Shown piece by piece: positions 15,111 to 24,676 of a stretch of 64,000 bases of DNA. The notes beneath the pieces were generated by a model. The model did no database searches and was not told where the DNA came from. It saw only the letters and a list, made by a program, of their open reading frames with translations. Within the stretch, counting starts at the first letter, position 1; the number at the start of each line of letters is the position of its first letter. Source of the DNA: Enterococcus saccharolyticus subsp. saccharolyticus (GTDB lineage Bacteria; Bacillota; Bacilli; Lactobacillales; Enterococcaceae); contig NZ_CP118957.1 in assembly GCF_029023825.1 (NCBI RefSeq), forward strand, positions 1,697,794 to 1,761,793, in the 5' to 3' direction. A program made the translations under genes and the position numbers.

Positions 15111-16421
15111 ATGAAGAAAAAACATCGCTTTCTCCCCTTACTAGCGGGAATCTTGTTCTTCCTTTCATCGGTTGTTCCACTTTTTAGTGTACAAGCAGAT
15201 GAATTGTCTGGCGATTTCAAAGTGGAAGCAAAAGCTGCCCTTTCGATTGACGCAGATACAGGTAAAATTTTATACGATCAAAACAGTGACGATGCCCTAG
15301 GAATTGCCTCTATCACCAAGATTATCAGTCTGTACTTAGTAGAAAAAGAAGTAGCAGAAGGAAAACTTGCATGGGACGATGAAGTAGAAATTTCAGATTT
15401 TGTTGCAGAATTAAGTGTTCACCCTGAACTTTCTAATGTTCCCTTAGAGTCAACTAGCAAATACACCGTCAAAGATTTATTTGATTCTGCGTTTATTCAA
15501 TCATCCAATGCATCCACAATGGCGCTAGCAGAAAAAATTGCTGGTACCGAAGCAGCCTTTGTTGATTTGATGAAAAAACAATTGGAAGATTGGGGCATTA
15601 AAGATGCCAAAATCGTCAACTCTACTGGATTAAATAATGTTTATCTTGGAGAACAGATTTACCCTGGCTCAAAAAAAGATGACGAAAATATTTTATCTGC
15701 GAAAGGTGTTGCAATTGTTGCACGTCATTTAATTCATGACTATCCAGATGTATTAGAAGTAACAGCTACCCCAAAACAAGAATTTGGTGCGCATACCTTC
15801 TCACCAATTGAAATGGTCAATTGGAACTGGATGTTACCTGGTATGATTTATGAAAAAGCTGGAGTAGATGGTCTAAAAACAGGAACCACTGATTTAGCAG
15901 GTGCTTGTTTTGTTGGTACCATGACTAAAGATGGTCAACGTATTATCACGGTTGTTTTAAACGCAACGAATCATGAAACAGATCCTGGTGCTCGTTTTGT
16001 TGAAACTGGCCGTTTAATGGATTATACCTTTGATAATTGGAAAAAAGAAGAAGTCTTAGCGCAAGGTGCGACTGTTCCAGAATTTAAAACAGCGCCTGTG
16101 CATCAAGGGAAAGAATTAACTGTCCCTGTCCAAACTGAAAATGCGGTCACTGTTTGGTTACATTCATCAATGACTAAAGAGGATGTGACATTTAAAACAA
16201 CGTTAAACGCCAAACGTGTCACTGACAAAAATGAATTACAAGCACCTATTGAAAAAGGTGAAAATGTAGGAACCGTACAAGCAACGACACCAGACAAATT
16301 AGGTTTCGTTGAAGCAAGCGATGAAGAATCTGTTCAAACACCGCTTGTTGCCAGTCAAGAAATGGCAAAAGCGAACATCTTTGTGCAAGCATGGCGAGCA
16401 GTGAAAGGTTTATTTAATTAA
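15111..16421 (+). CDS. dacA: D-alanyl-D-alanine carboxypeptidase (PBP5 family)
   Basis: A 436-residue low-molecular-weight penicillin-binding protein. Residues 1-29 are a Sec signal peptide (LLAGILFFLSSVVPLFSVQA, cleavage after A-D-E region). The serine peptidase motifs are SITK (nucleophile Ser, about residue 68), SSN (about 132) and KTGT (about 250), in normal order. After a beta-rich C-terminal domain the chain ends with an amphipathic helix, FVQAWRAVKGLFN, which anchors such proteins to the outer membrane face. It trims the terminal D-Ala from peptidoglycan pentapeptides. SD GGAG; monocistronic, closed by a strong terminator. Confidence 0.93.
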   Translation: MKKKHRFLPLLAGILFFLSSVVPLFSVQADELSGDFKVEAKAALSIDADTGKILYDQNSDDALGIASITKIISLYLVEKEVAEGKLAWDDEVEISDFVAELSVHPELSNVPLESTSKYTVKDLFDSAFIQSSNASTMALAEKIAGTEAAFVDLMKKQLEDWGIKDAKIVNSTGLNNVYLGEQIYPGSKKDDENILSAKGVAIVARHLIHDYPDVLEVTATPKQEFGAHTFSPIEMVNWNWMLPGMIYEKAGVDGLKTGTTDLAGACFVGTMTKDGQRIITVVLNATNHETDPGARFVETGRLMDYTFDNWKKEEVLAQGATVPEFKTAPVHQGKELTVPVQTENAVTVWLHSSMTKEDVTFKTTLNAKRVTDKNELQAPIEKGENVGTVQATTPDKLGFVEASDEESVQTPLVASQEMAKANIFVQAWRAVKGLFN

Positions 16422-16468
16422 AAAAGTAGGTGTCATTTTTCTGTTAAGAAAGTGACACCTACTTTTTT
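16421..16468. terminator. Bidirectional terminator between dacA and the GyrI-like gene
   Basis: AAAAAGTAGGTGTCA (16421-16435) pairs perfectly with TGACACCTACTTTTT (from 16453). It overlaps the stop codon of the convergent gene. Confidence 0.92.
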
Positions 16469-16952
16469 ATAACATTTGCACAGGAAAATATAGTTCAACT
16501 TCTCCTGGTTCAAAGCTTGGCAGATAATGTTCTTGAATCGCTGCAACTAACTCTGCGTTTTCTTGCGGTAAAATTTCTTCAAACATTTTTTCTGTCATCA
16601 TCTCTAAATTGGCTTCATTGGTTTTGACAACCAGATATTCCATTGCTGGAACCAACCAACGCTGCCAATCATGTGGTGGAGTAACTTCATGTGGCAATTG
16701 CATTCCTGCCAAATAACGTCCCTCTTCTTGCCATGGATCTAACCAACGTTTCGCATCACTCATCAAACCCCATAAATGAACAGAATCGACTTCCCATTCT
16801 TTTGCTGATTCTGCTAATTCTTCAAAATCACGATTTGCTAGTTCCCATAATTCTGGAACCCAAGAGGATGCTTCTGTTGCTAACCCACGCCCTTCTTTTC
16901 CAATTACGGCAAATTCAGGTAATCTTTTACGTATTACTTCACCTAGTTCCAA
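16467..16952 (-). CDS. GyrI-like effector-binding domain protein
   Basis: A 161-residue stand-alone small-molecule-binding domain of the GyrI/AraC-effector (SOUL-like) type: HLWGLMSDAKRWLDPWQEEG, then the beta strand RYLAGMQLP and the typical ending FEPGEVELYFPVQ. No DNA-binding region is attached. Such proteins bind hydrophobic amphipathic drugs or, in E. coli SbmC/GyrI, inhibit gyrase; the role here is open. Translation most likely begins at TTG (16952), because AGGAGG is 8 nt upstream and no ATG or GTG is suitably placed. Confidence 0.72.
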   Translation of the reverse strand: MELGEVIRKRLPEFAVIGKEGRGLATEASSWVPELWELANRDFEELAESAKEWEVDSVHLWGLMSDAKRWLDPWQEEGRYLAGMQLPHEVTPPHDWQRWLVPAMEYLVVKTNEANLEMMTEKMFEEILPQENAELVAAIQEHYLPSFEPGEVELYFPVQML

Positions 16953-17068
16953 TCAAATCTCCTCCTACTCATCTCTTTTTTATTGTAACGGATTTTCACA
17001 AATAAATAAAACAAGATTTTTTTAACAAAATTCGTTATACTAAATCTATTAATGAATGGAGTGATTGT

Positions 17069-18283
17069 ATGGGGATAATGCAATTATTAATTTTTGGAAT
17101 TCCTTACTTAATAGGTGCTAGCGGCATTTATTTATGGCGTAAGAAACAGCCACAGCCCGACAAATTTTTCTTTTTAACAAGTTGGACACTATTGGCGCTT
17201 TCCGTGTATTTAGGGATACTTGAAGCTAAAAATGGTACTTATTATTTAGTAATTCCACTATTCTTTTTCGGTTTATTTTTCTTTTCGTATCGTTTAGAAA
17301 AAACCAGATTAATTAACGGGTTTTTGTTTAATTTATTTGTGGTCGTCTTTGGTAGTTACTTAGTGATTAATTTTGTTCAAACACCAAACATTGTCGTCTT
17401 TTTATTGTTAGCAGGGATTGGTGTCTGTCTATTATTGGTGCTAGCATTTGGTTTTACTGGACTCATGTTGTTATTGTATTGGAATGCAGTGGTCGTTATT
17501 CGTAAGGAATCACGTTCCTTAGCAAATTTGCTAACCTTGATTTTAGCAATTTTAATGACGTTATGGCTGATTTATGACCATTTCATCGCCAGCAGCTTAC
17601 CTGAATGGGCAACACTCTTGTTATCCATTCTACCAATGACACTCTTTTATTTTGCCTTTGTTTTCTTGAATTTCTTAACAGTTTCTGTGTTGTATCAATT
17701 CAATCATCCACGTTACAAACAAGATTGTATTATTATTTTGGGTGCTGGTTTAATTAATGGCGAACGTGTTTCTCCATTATTAGCACGACGAATTGATAAA
17801 GCAATTGCGTTTTATCATCAACAAAAACACGCGACTGGAAAAGCACCTAAACTAGTTATGTCAGGTGGACAAGGTCCAGATGAGAAAGTTTCTGAAGCAG
17901 TAGCGATGAAGCAATATGCGTTAACACAAGCAATTCCCGAAAGTGATATTTTAGTTGAAACCAATTCCACAACAACGTTAGAAAACATGCAATTTTCAAA
18001 AGAAATCATTCAACAAACTTTTGGTGACCAAGCGAATGTGATTTTTTCTTCGAATAATTATCATATTTTCCGTGCAGGTATTTTTGCTCGTTGGGCAGGT
18101 TTAAAAGCAGACGGTATTGGTTCTAAGACAGCATTGTATTACTTACCAAATGCGTTTCTAAGAGAATTCATCGCTATTGTAGCGATGAACAAAAAACGTC
18201 ATTTCATCATTGTTGGTTTATTAGCAGCGATGATTTTAGCGTTAACTTTAATTTTGCTGATTGGTTCTTATTTTGTAAAATAA
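17069..18283 (+). CDS. YdcF family membrane protein (DUF218 domain)
   Basis: A 404-residue protein with about seven membrane helices in residues 1-200 (for example FFFLTSWTLLALSVYLGIL) and a C-terminal cytoplasmic-face or extracellular DUF218/YdcF domain: IIILGAGLINGERVSPLLAR, VMSGGQGPDEKVSEAVAMK, ETNSTTTLENMQFSKEII and FSSNNYHIFRAGIFARW are all hallmark segments. One more TM helix closes the chain. The family, which includes SanA, is linked to envelope integrity; the substrate is unknown. SD GGAG precedes ATG. Monocistronic. Confidence 0.9.
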   Translation: MGIMQLLIFGIPYLIGASGIYLWRKKQPQPDKFFFLTSWTLLALSVYLGILEAKNGTYYLVIPLFFFGLFFFSYRLEKTRLINGFLFNLFVVVFGSYLVINFVQTPNIVVFLLLAGIGVCLLLVLAFGFTGLMLLLYWNAVVVIRKESRSLANLLTLILAILMTLWLIYDHFIASSLPEWATLLLSILPMTLFYFAFVFLNFLTVSVLYQFNHPRYKQDCIIILGAGLINGERVSPLLARRIDKAIAFYHQQKHATGKAPKLVMSGGQGPDEKVSEAVAMKQYALTQAIPESDILVETNSTTTLENMQFSKEIIQQTFGDQANVIFSSNNYHIFRAGIFARWAGLKADGIGSKTALYYLPNAFLREFIAIVAMNKKRHFIIVGLLAAMILALTLILLIGSYFVK

Positions 18284-18284
18284 A

Positions 18285-18320
18285 AAAACAGGTAATAGCA
18301 TATTTGCTATTACCTGTTTT
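18285..18320. terminator. Bidirectional terminator between ydcF-like and HD-domain genes
   Basis: AAAACAGGTAATAGCA (18285-18300) and TGCTATTACCTGTTTT (18305-18320) pair perfectly around TATT. Confidence 0.93.
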
Positions 18321-18327
18321 GGTTTTC

Positions 18328-18831
18328 TTACATAGAATGATTTCTTGCAACGGCACGTTGAAGGCTTGATTTAAAGCGTTTCACTAAGGGGCTAGTGGCC
18401 TCTTGAACCGCACAATATTTATCGACCATTGTTACAATATAACTCTCTTTATAACGTGGTGGTGCGATTGTTGCTCCCCACATATGTTTGACAATAATGT
18501 CACGTTCCAAATCAGAAAGTTCGGTCAGTTTCTCGGCATTTTGTACAGCAATTCTTGGATGCATGTACGCATGAGATCCTTCATCGAATTTCGTTGTACG
18601 CCAATCATAATAAAACAAATCATGTAATAGTCCTGCACGCGCTGTTGCACGAGCATCACCATTCCAACGTTTTGCTAGTTTATAACTGTTATAAGAAACA
18701 CTAATTGAATGATCTAATCGAGTTGAATGCATATGTTGAACAAATTCTGATAATTTTTGAACTTCGTCTGTCGCAAGTAAATCTTCTACATAAGAAAGAT
18801 ATTCTGTATCTTTTTGCCATTCTGCTGTCAT
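18328..18831 (-). CDS. HD domain phosphohydrolase
   Basis: A 167-residue HD-superfamily protein. The metal ligands are in STRLDHSISVSYNSYKLA (His), GLLHDLFYYDW (His-Asp) and MVDKYCAVQEA (second Asp). The insertion SHAYMHPRIAVQNAEKL carries another conserved His. This pattern is that of the small cytosolic HD phosphohydrolases annotated as HDIG-type in Firmicutes. They hydrolyse nucleotides or phosphate esters; the substrate is not visible. An extended -10 (TGCTATACT) lies about 55 nt upstream on the minus strand. Confidence 0.85.
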   Translation of the reverse strand: MTAEWQKDTEYLSYVEDLLATDEVQKLSEFVQHMHSTRLDHSISVSYNSYKLAKRWNGDARATARAGLLHDLFYYDWRTTKFDEGSHAYMHPRIAVQNAEKLTELSDLERDIIVKHMWGATIAPPRYKESYIVTMVDKYCAVQEATSPLVKRFKSSLQRAVARNHSM

Positions 18832-18974
18832 ATGAATCTTTTGGCCACCTTTTACTTTGCATTTTTTTGTATCTAATAAAAGTATAGCACGCTGATTTTA
18901 AATTTCTAGGATATCATCAGATTGTCAAAAAACTTTAATAGTTCCTTAAAATTTGTACTTTTTTCACACAATAA

Positions 18975-19733
18975 TTACACAAAGGCATACATTAGGACCC
19001 CTGCTGCGACACCAACGTTTAGAGATTCCGCTTGACCATAAATCGGGATATACAAATTTTTCGTTGTCATTTGTAATAATTCAGTCGCGACACCTTGCCC
19101 TTCATTGCCTAAAATTAATGCCACGTGTGCGGTTTTTTCTACTTGATTAAACTGAACAGCATCAACATTTAACTCTGTACCATAAACAGGGATATGATTT
19201 TCTTGAAATTTAGGAACTACTTCTAGTAAGTCGCACGCAATCACAGGTAAATGAAATTGGCTACCTTGCATGCTACGTAAGACTTTTGTACTGTAGATAT
19301 CTGCAGTACCTTTCCCTAGTAGGACACCTGTAAATCCTGCAGCATCCGCTGTTCGAATCATCGTGCCCACATTTCCTGGATCTTGGACATTATCTAACAA
19401 TAACCATTTTCCTTGATAGCTTATTTCTGTTGCTGGTTCTTTTTGAACAACTGCAATCATGCCTTGGGGGGTTGGTAAATCAGATAATTGTTTCATTACT
19501 TCATCCGAAACAAAATACGTAGTGCTCACTTGTTCAGTTACCCATGTGCCCCATTCCTTTTGTCCACGCGCATCAATAAAAATTTCTTCGACGTTTGCGC
19601 CATATTTTACAGCTTCTTCAACTAAATGGAATCCTTCAAGTAGATATTTGCCTTCTTGTTCACGATATTTGCGTTTATGTAATTTTTTACGTTCTTTAAT
19701 AAGTCCATTTTTTGTGGATAGAATTTCTTTCAT
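18975..19733 (-). CDS. TrmH/SpoU family RNA 2'-O-methyltransferase
   Basis: A 252-residue SPOUT methyltransferase. The N-terminal substrate-binding domain runs to about residue 95 (KGLIKERKKLHKRKYREQEG type region, LLEGFHLVEEAVKYGANVEE). The three SPOUT motifs are LLLDNVQDPGNVGTMIRTAD, ALILGNEGQGVA and IPIYGQAESLNVGVAAGVLM, which build the trefoil knot and bind S-adenosylmethionine. It probably methylates rRNA (RlmB/YsgA-like) rather than tRNA, given the N-terminal domain. It is divergent from acylphosphatase, an arrangement common in Firmicutes next to yidC. Confidence 0.9.
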   Translation of the reverse strand: MKEILSTKNGLIKERKKLHKRKYREQEGKYLLEGFHLVEEAVKYGANVEEIFIDARGQKEWGTWVTEQVSTTYFVSDEVMKQLSDLPTPQGMIAVVQKEPATEISYQGKWLLLDNVQDPGNVGTMIRTADAAGFTGVLLGKGTADIYSTKVLRSMQGSQFHLPVIACDLLEVVPKFQENHIPVYGTELNVDAVQFNQVEKTAHVALILGNEGQGVATELLQMTTKNLYIPIYGQAESLNVGVAAGVLMYAFV

Positions 19734-19830
19734 GCTTTCACCTCGGGTTTCATTATAGCACGAAAGAATTTACAAGGCTTGTTCAAATCTATAAAAAGCG
19801 CTATCATAAAAGAAAAAAGGAGTGATGAAT

Positions 19831-20103
19831 ATGAAAAAAATTCGCATGAACGTTCAAGGTCGTGTCCAAGGTGTCGGTTTTCGCTTCACCACTAAAATGT
19901 TAGCCGATGAATTAGGCGTTTACGGTAGCGCAATGAATGAGGATAACGGATCAGTCACTATCGAAGCGATGGGTGAAGATGATGCGATGGATACCTTCAT
20001 TGAAAAAGTCAAAGCCTCTCCTGCCCCCTATGGACGGGTCACATTTTACACGATTGAAGAAAATGCAACCATCACCGAACGCGACCGTTTTATTACAAAT
20101 TAA
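19831..20103 (+). CDS. acyP: Acylphosphatase
   Basis: A 90-residue acylphosphatase. The signature GRVQGVGFRFTTKMLADEL contains the catalytic Arg (GVGFR) and the phosphate loop; the catalytic Asn is in the second helix region (YGSAMNEDNGSVTIEAMG). It hydrolyses carboxyl-phosphate bonds of small acyl phosphates. The start at 19831 is chosen because GGAG (19819-19822) is 8 nt upstream and gives the standard family length; ATG 19825 and GTG 19822 are too close to the SD. Confidence 0.93.
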   Translation: MKKIRMNVQGRVQGVGFRFTTKMLADELGVYGSAMNEDNGSVTIEAMGEDDAMDTFIEKVKASPAPYGRVTFYTIEENATITERDRFITN

Positions 20104-20144
20104 GTTCTTCACACTTCTTTCACATTTAATTTTGACCTTGTTCA

Positions 20145-20173
20145 TTGAAAAGAGACCTGTTTTTTAGTATAGT
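20145..20173 (+). promoter_or_regulatory. yidC promoter
   Basis: TTGAAA (20145-20150), 17-nt spacer, TATAGT (20168-20173): a good sigma-A promoter 39 nt ahead of yidC. Confidence 0.75.
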
Positions 20174-20211
20174 TAACTTTGTCTAAATTTAATAAGTAGA
20201 GGAAGAAGTAA

Positions 20212-21153
20212 ATGAGAAAAATGAAAAATTGGCTGGTTGGCTCCGGTCTTTTCGCGCTTTTAATCACATTATCTGGGTGTGTAAGTCGTTTGGAAGATGG
20301 TTCACCTGATCCAAATGGGCTAATTTATCGCACATTGGTACAACCATTAGGAAAATTCCTTTCGTATGTCGCTACCGACTTAGGTCTAGGATTCGGTTTG
20401 GCGATTATCGTTGTAACAATTATTGTTCGTTTGATTATTTTGCCATTAGGGATTAGCCAATCAAAAAAAGCGATGGTCCAAAGTGAAAAAATGCAATTCT
20501 TAAAACCACAAATTGACGTGGTTCAAAAGAAATTAAAGGCAGCGACAACTCGTGAAGAACAAATGCAAATCCAAATGGAAATGCAAAATATCTATAAAGA
20601 AAACAATGTCAGCATGCTTGGTGGTATCGGTTGTTTGCCAATGTTAATTCAAATGCCGATTTTTACTGCGCTCTACTTTACAGCGCAATTTACACCAGGA
20701 ATTGATAAAGCAACATTCTTAGGAATTTCGCTTGGTTCACCTAGTATCGTGCTTGTCATTATTGCAGGTCTTTCCTATGTCTTACAAGGTTACCTATCAT
20801 TAATTGGTATTCCGGAAGAACAAAAGAAAACAATGCGTAGTATGTTAATTGTTTCTCCATTGATGATTGTGATGGTTTCATTCGCTTCTCCTGCTGGAGT
20901 AACATTATACTGGGTAGTCGGTGGTATCTTCAGTTGTGTGCAAACATTTATCACAAATGTCATTATGAAACCAAGAATTAAAGCACAAATTGCTGAAGAA
21001 ATGGAAAAAAATCCGCCAAAAACTGTCGTAACACCAATGAAAGACGTGACGGATTCTGTTGAACCTACGAACGACACTATTCCAGCTCCTAAGAAAAAAC
21101 AAGAGCAATCAGGAAATGGACGCAACGCAGGTAAACAACAAAAAAGAAAATAA
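20212..21153 (+). CDS. yidC: Membrane protein insertase YidC/Oxa1 (lipoprotein type)
   Basis: A 313-residue insertase. It has a lipoprotein signal peptide (FALLITLSGC, lipidated Cys23), five membrane segments, and the conserved hydrophilic-groove region starting RLIILPLGISQSKKAM followed by a cytoplasmic coiled-coil (KLKAATTREEQMQIQMEMQN). GCLPMLIQMPIFTALYF is a family hallmark. The C-terminus is long and basic (KKKQEQSGNGRNAGKQQKRK), which in Gram-positive YidC2-type paralogues contacts the ribosome. It inserts membrane proteins with or without SecYEG. It follows acyP but has its own promoter. Confidence 0.93.
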   Translation: MRKMKNWLVGSGLFALLITLSGCVSRLEDGSPDPNGLIYRTLVQPLGKFLSYVATDLGLGFGLAIIVVTIIVRLIILPLGISQSKKAMVQSEKMQFLKPQIDVVQKKLKAATTREEQMQIQMEMQNIYKENNVSMLGGIGCLPMLIQMPIFTALYFTAQFTPGIDKATFLGISLGSPSIVLVIIAGLSYVLQGYLSLIGIPEEQKKTMRSMLIVSPLMIVMVSFASPAGVTLYWVVGGIFSCVQTFITNVIMKPRIKAQIAEEMEKNPPKTVVTPMKDVTDSVEPTNDTIPAPKKKQEQSGNGRNAGKQQKRK

Positions 21154-21155
21154 TC

Positions 21156-21196
21156 AAATTGTTCTTTTTCTTCCGTAGAAAAAGAACAATTTTTTT
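21156..21196 (+). terminator. yidC terminator
   Basis: AAATTGTTCTTTTTC (21156-21170) pairs with GAAAAAGAACAATTT (21178-21192), followed by TTTT. It ends 11 nt before the next gene's SD. Confidence 0.85.
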
Positions 21197-21215
21197 ACCC
21201 AAAGGAGGAATCAGG

Positions 21216-22163
21216 TTGTTACAAGCATATCTCAATATTTTTGTTATTTTCTTATTGATGTTTGTTGGTTATTGGTTATCTTACAAACAATGGTTCACCA
21301 ATCGAACAGCAGATGTCTTTTCCAAAATTGTTTTGAATTTATCGTTACCGTTTAGCATGTTCTTAAATATTACCGCTAATTTTTCTCGGGATGAGTTTCT
21401 ATCATTGTTTTCAGGAATGATTATTCCCTTACTTTCAATGCTGGTTACATTGGGTGTTAGTTTTATTTATCGTAAACTTTTCCGTATCACAACCACACGA
21501 CAAGGAACTTTTTCAACGATGGTGACGTGTTCAAATACTATTTTTATTGGATTACCCATTAATTTAGCCATTTTTGGAGAGCCTTCGATTCCTTATGTAT
21601 TACTGTATTATATTATTAACACGACAATTTTTTGGACAATTGGTATTTATTTAATTGCTACAGACCGTCCACAAATCAAAGAAACACGCGTCACTTTTCA
21701 TCCACTCGTTGCGTTAAAAAAGATTTTCTCGCCTGCTTTATTAGGTTTTATTATCGGATTAATTTGGATGATTCTAGCACTTAGAGTACCGATTCTTGTC
21801 AAAGGTTTTGGGACCTATTTGGCTGATTTAACGACGCCATTATCCATGTTTGCTATTGGTATTATGGTTTATTTTAACGGCGTGAAAAATTTGAAGATGA
21901 ATAAAGATATTGCTGGTGTTTTAATTGGACGTTTTCTCTTATCACCACTCATCGTTTGGTTAATCGGACAATGGATCCAGGTTCCCACTTTAATGCTGCA
22001 AGTATTTATTATCCAATCCGCAATGCCTGTACAAAATTCTGTGCCTATTTTGGCAAGAACATATCATGCAGATGAGGAATTTGCAGCTTCAAGTATGGGC
22101 TATTCGGTATTAATTTATATGCTTTACATTCCGATTTTATTGAAAATTATTTACGCTATGTAA
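21216..22163 (+). CDS. AEC family transporter (auxin efflux carrier type)
   Basis: A 315-residue membrane protein with about ten helices in two halves (FVIFLLMFVGYWLSYKQWF; later LLYYIINTTIFWTIGIYLI and VFIIQSAMPVQNSVPILAR), as in AEC/malate permease-like carriers. TTG at 21216 is the start: AAAGGAGG is 7 nt upstream and the frame upstream of it only reads through the yidC terminator. AEC carriers in Firmicutes move organic anions such as malate or amino-acid derivatives. It lacks a metabolic neighbour that would reveal the substrate. A second AEC gene lies at 62.0 kb. Confidence 0.85.
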   Translation: MLQAYLNIFVIFLLMFVGYWLSYKQWFTNRTADVFSKIVLNLSLPFSMFLNITANFSRDEFLSLFSGMIIPLLSMLVTLGVSFIYRKLFRITTTRQGTFSTMVTCSNTIFIGLPINLAIFGEPSIPYVLLYYIINTTIFWTIGIYLIATDRPQIKETRVTFHPLVALKKIFSPALLGFIIGLIWMILALRVPILVKGFGTYLADLTTPLSMFAIGIMVYFNGVKNLKMNKDIAGVLIGRFLLSPLIVWLIGQWIQVPTLMLQVFIIQSAMPVQNSVPILARTYHADEEFAASSMGYSVLIYMLYIPILLKIIYAM

Positions 22164-22165
22164 TT

Positions 22166-22203
22166 AAAGTTTCCATACAATTTTTGTATGGAAGCTTTTT
22201 TTG
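22166..22203 (+). terminator. Terminator of the first AEC gene
   Basis: AAAGTTTCCATACAA (22166-22180) pairs with TTGTATGGAAGCTTT (22184-22198), one G-T wobble, followed by T residues. Confidence 0.88.
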
Positions 22204-22231
22204 CTACAATTGACTAAAAAGGAGAAAAAAG

Positions 22232-22564
22232 ATGCAGACACTCAAATTTAGTAATTTAATACTCGCTTTTTTACTAGAATTAATGGCCTTATTGATTCTA
22301 AGCTATTGGGGATTTGTCTACACACCGCTACCGTTTATGATAGGTATAGGCGCACCAATCCTCTTTATAGTCATTTGGGCAAAATGGTGTGCTCCCAAAG
22401 CGACACACCGCCTTGAAGGAAACGCCCTCCTCTGCTTAAAAAGCTTATTATTAAGTATTCCTGTTTTATGCCTCGTGTTGCTCAATCAATTGTTTTTTGC
22501 CTTTATTTTTGCCTTACTTATTCTACTCCATTTATCATTAAGTAGTTATTTTAAAACAGTATAA
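22232..22564 (+). CDS. YrdB family membrane protein (DUF2568)
   Basis: A 110-residue protein with four membrane helices: FSNLILAFLLELMALLILSY, MIGIGAPILFIVIWAKWCAP (the WGxxxAPKA-like turn of the family is visible as WAKWCAPKATHRL), SLLLSIPVLCLVLLNQLFF and FIFALLILLHLSL. This matches the YrdB/DUF2568 family, of unknown function. SD AAAGGAG sits 7 nt before ATG. Monocistronic, between two terminators and convergent with glyS. Confidence 0.8.
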   Translation: MQTLKFSNLILAFLLELMALLILSYWGFVYTPLPFMIGIGAPILFIVIWAKWCAPKATHRLEGNALLCLKSLLLSIPVLCLVLLNQLFFAFIFALLILLHLSLSSYFKTV

Positions 22565-22601
22565 AAAAATAGATTGCCTCTGTTAGACAATCTATTTTTT
22601 T
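22563..22601. terminator. Bidirectional terminator between yrdB-like gene and glyS
   Basis: AAAAAATAGATTG (to 22576) pairs with CAATCTATTTTTT (22588-22600), serving both convergent genes. Confidence 0.9.
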
Positions 22602-22602
22602 G

Positions 22603-24675
22603 TTATTTTGTAATTAATGTATCTAAGCTAGCTAAAGCTAAAGACATTTTAGAAATTTTACGTAATTGTAAAAGACGATTATTGCGAATAGCCTCATCTT
22701 CCACCATAACCATTGTTTGATCGAAATACGCTTCAATCAATGGGCGCAGCGCAACAAGTGCCGCATAGTTTTCTTCTACGGTTTGATTTGCAACGTTTTC
22801 CTCTAAACGAACAGTTGCTTCATACAAAGCTTTCTCTGCATCATTTTCGAATAGCGCCGGATTAATCGCTGCTTCTTCATTTTCCACTTTTTTCGCTAAA
22901 TTAATCACACGAGTTAAAGCTTCCATGGATGGTTTAAAGTCCTCATCTTCTAAATGAGCCTTCAACATGTCGGCTGTTTCAAATAAACGATAGAAATCTT
23001 CTTGCTCAGCATGAATGACCGCATCAATCACATCATGACGAATATTTTTTCCTAAGAAGAATTGACGAAGACGTGCATGTAAGAAGTCTAATACTTGTTT
23101 GTCTTCATCTGTTAATTGAATGCCGTATACTTCTTGGTCAGCATTGATTTTTTCTTCAATCATTCGTTGTAACCCTAAGAATGGGAAACGCCATTGTTTG
23201 TCAGCAACAATTCGCACGATTCCGTATGTTTGACGGCGTAACGCATACGGGTCATTTGAACCGCTTGGACGCATTCCTACAGCAAAGAATGATAGCACGC
23301 TATCTAATTTGTCAGCAATCGCTAAAACAGCGCCAACATTTGATTGTGGCAACTCACCTTCACTTGAAATTGGCATGTAATGTTCACGAATCGCTTGTGC
23401 CACGGCTGGTTTTTCACCTTGTAATAAGGCATATTTTTCACCCATGATTCCTTGTAATTCTGGGAATTCACCCACCATATTGGTTACTAAATCAAATTTG
23501 TAGATTTCTGTCGCACGTTGTAAATCAGCTAATTCTTCTGTTGTTAGGCCAACATTTTCACCAATAATTTGTGCTTCCACACCTACACGTTGCATTTTTT
23601 CATAAATTGAACCAATTTTTTCGTGGAAAGTAACGTTTTTCAATTTATTGACACATTGATCGATGGTTAGTTTTTGATCTTCGCTGTAGAAGAATTCCGC
23701 GTCTTCCAAACGAGCAATCAACACTTTTTCATTTCCTTTAATAACGTTTTCGATTTTAACACTATCGCCATTACGTACAGAAATAAAATGTGGTAATAAC
23801 TGACCTTCTGCATTGCGGACATCAAAATATCGTTGGTGTTCTTTCATTGAAGTCACTAATACTTCTTCAGGAACAGCTAAATATTTTTCGTCAAAATTAC
23901 CAACAAAAGCCGTTGGATATTCCACTAAATTGTTTACTTCTTCCAATAACTCATCATCTAATTCAATTGTCCAATTGTTTTGATTTGCAATTTCTTTGAT
24001 TTGTGTAGCAATAACTGCTTCACGCTCTGTAGAGTCTGCTAAAACACATTGTGCTTTCAATTTTTCAAGATATTCGTCTGCATGCGCAAAGGTAACATCT
24101 TCACCTAAGAAACGGTGACCACGAGAAGCACGTCCTGTTTGGACATCTAAAATTTCAAATGGAATAATTTCATCACCTAATAAAGCAACAATCCAGTGAA
24201 TTGGACGAATATATTCAAAGTCGTACTTGCTCCAGTGCATCGTAACTGGGAAAGTTAAACTGGTAATTACATCTTTTAAGCCCATTAGCACATCAATTGC
24301 AGATTTTCCTGGTGTATGTTTTGTTACATAGACATATTCTACCCCTTTTAACTCTTTAAATGTAATGTCTTCAGTCGTTAATCCTTGCCCACGAACAAAG
24401 CCTTGCGCTGCTTTTGACCAATTGCCTTCAGCATCTAACGCGATTTTTTTCGCAGGACCTTTCACTTCTTCTTCCATATCTTCTTGTTTTTCATCAAGGT
24501 TCGTTACGTAAATTGCTAAACGTCGTGGAGTCGAAAAAGCTTGGATTGCCTCGAAATTCAAATGATTGTCTGTTAAAAATTGACGTGTTTTTTCTTCTAG
24601 TTGTTTCATGCTTGGTACCACAACGTGTGCCGGCATTTCTTCTAATCCAACTTCAAATAATAGATTTTTTGCCAT
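22603..24675 (-). CDS. glyS: Glycyl-tRNA synthetase beta subunit
   Basis: A 690-residue beta chain of the heterotetrameric bacterial GlyRS. The N-terminus [20 protein letters not shown] is diagnostic, followed by the B3/4- and HD-like regions ([27 protein letters not shown]-type helix near residue 420) and a C-terminal DALR-like anticodon-binding domain ([20 protein letters not shown]). It binds tRNA-Gly and together with alpha charges glycine. It begins 1 nt after the glyQ stop, a tight two-gene operon under the glycine T-box at 26.0 kb. Confidence 0.97.
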   Translation of the reverse strand: MAKNLLFEVGLEEMPAHVVVPSMKQLEEKTRQFLTDNHLNFEAIQAFSTPRRLAIYVTNLDEKQEDMEEEVKGPAKKIALDAEGNWSKAAQGFVRGQGLTTEDITFKELKGVEYVYVTKHTPGKSAIDVLMGLKDVITSLTFPVTMHWSKYDFEYIRPIHWIVALLGDEIIPFEILDVQTGRASRGHRFLGEDVTFAHADEYLEKLKAQCVLADSTEREAVIATQIKEIANQNNWTIELDDELLEEVNNLVEYPTAFVGNFDEKYLAVPEEVLVTSMKEHQRYFDVRNAEGQLLPHFISVRNGDSVKIENVIKGNEKVLIARLEDAEFFYSEDQKLTIDQCVNKLKNVTFHEKIGSIYEKMQRVGVEAQIIGENVGLTTEELADLQRATEIYKFDLVTNMVGEFPELQGIMGEKYALLQGEKPAVAQAIREHYMPISSEGELPQSNVGAVLAIADKLDSVLSFFAVGMRPSGSNDPYALRRQTYGIVRIVADKQWRFPFLGLQRMIEEKINADQEVYGIQLTDEDKQVLDFLHARLRQFFLGKNIRHDVIDAVIHAEQEDFYRLFETADMLKAHLEDEDFKPSMEALTRVINLAKKVENEEAAINPALFENDAEKALYEATVRLEENVANQTVEENYAALVALRPLIEAYFDQTMVMVEDEAIRNNRLLQLRKISKMSLALASLDTLITK

Positions 24676-24676
24676 C

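Noticed and set aside
21159-21215. N-terminal extension of the first AEC transporter
   Set aside because: These codons lie in the yidC terminator; TTG 21216 has a strong SD.
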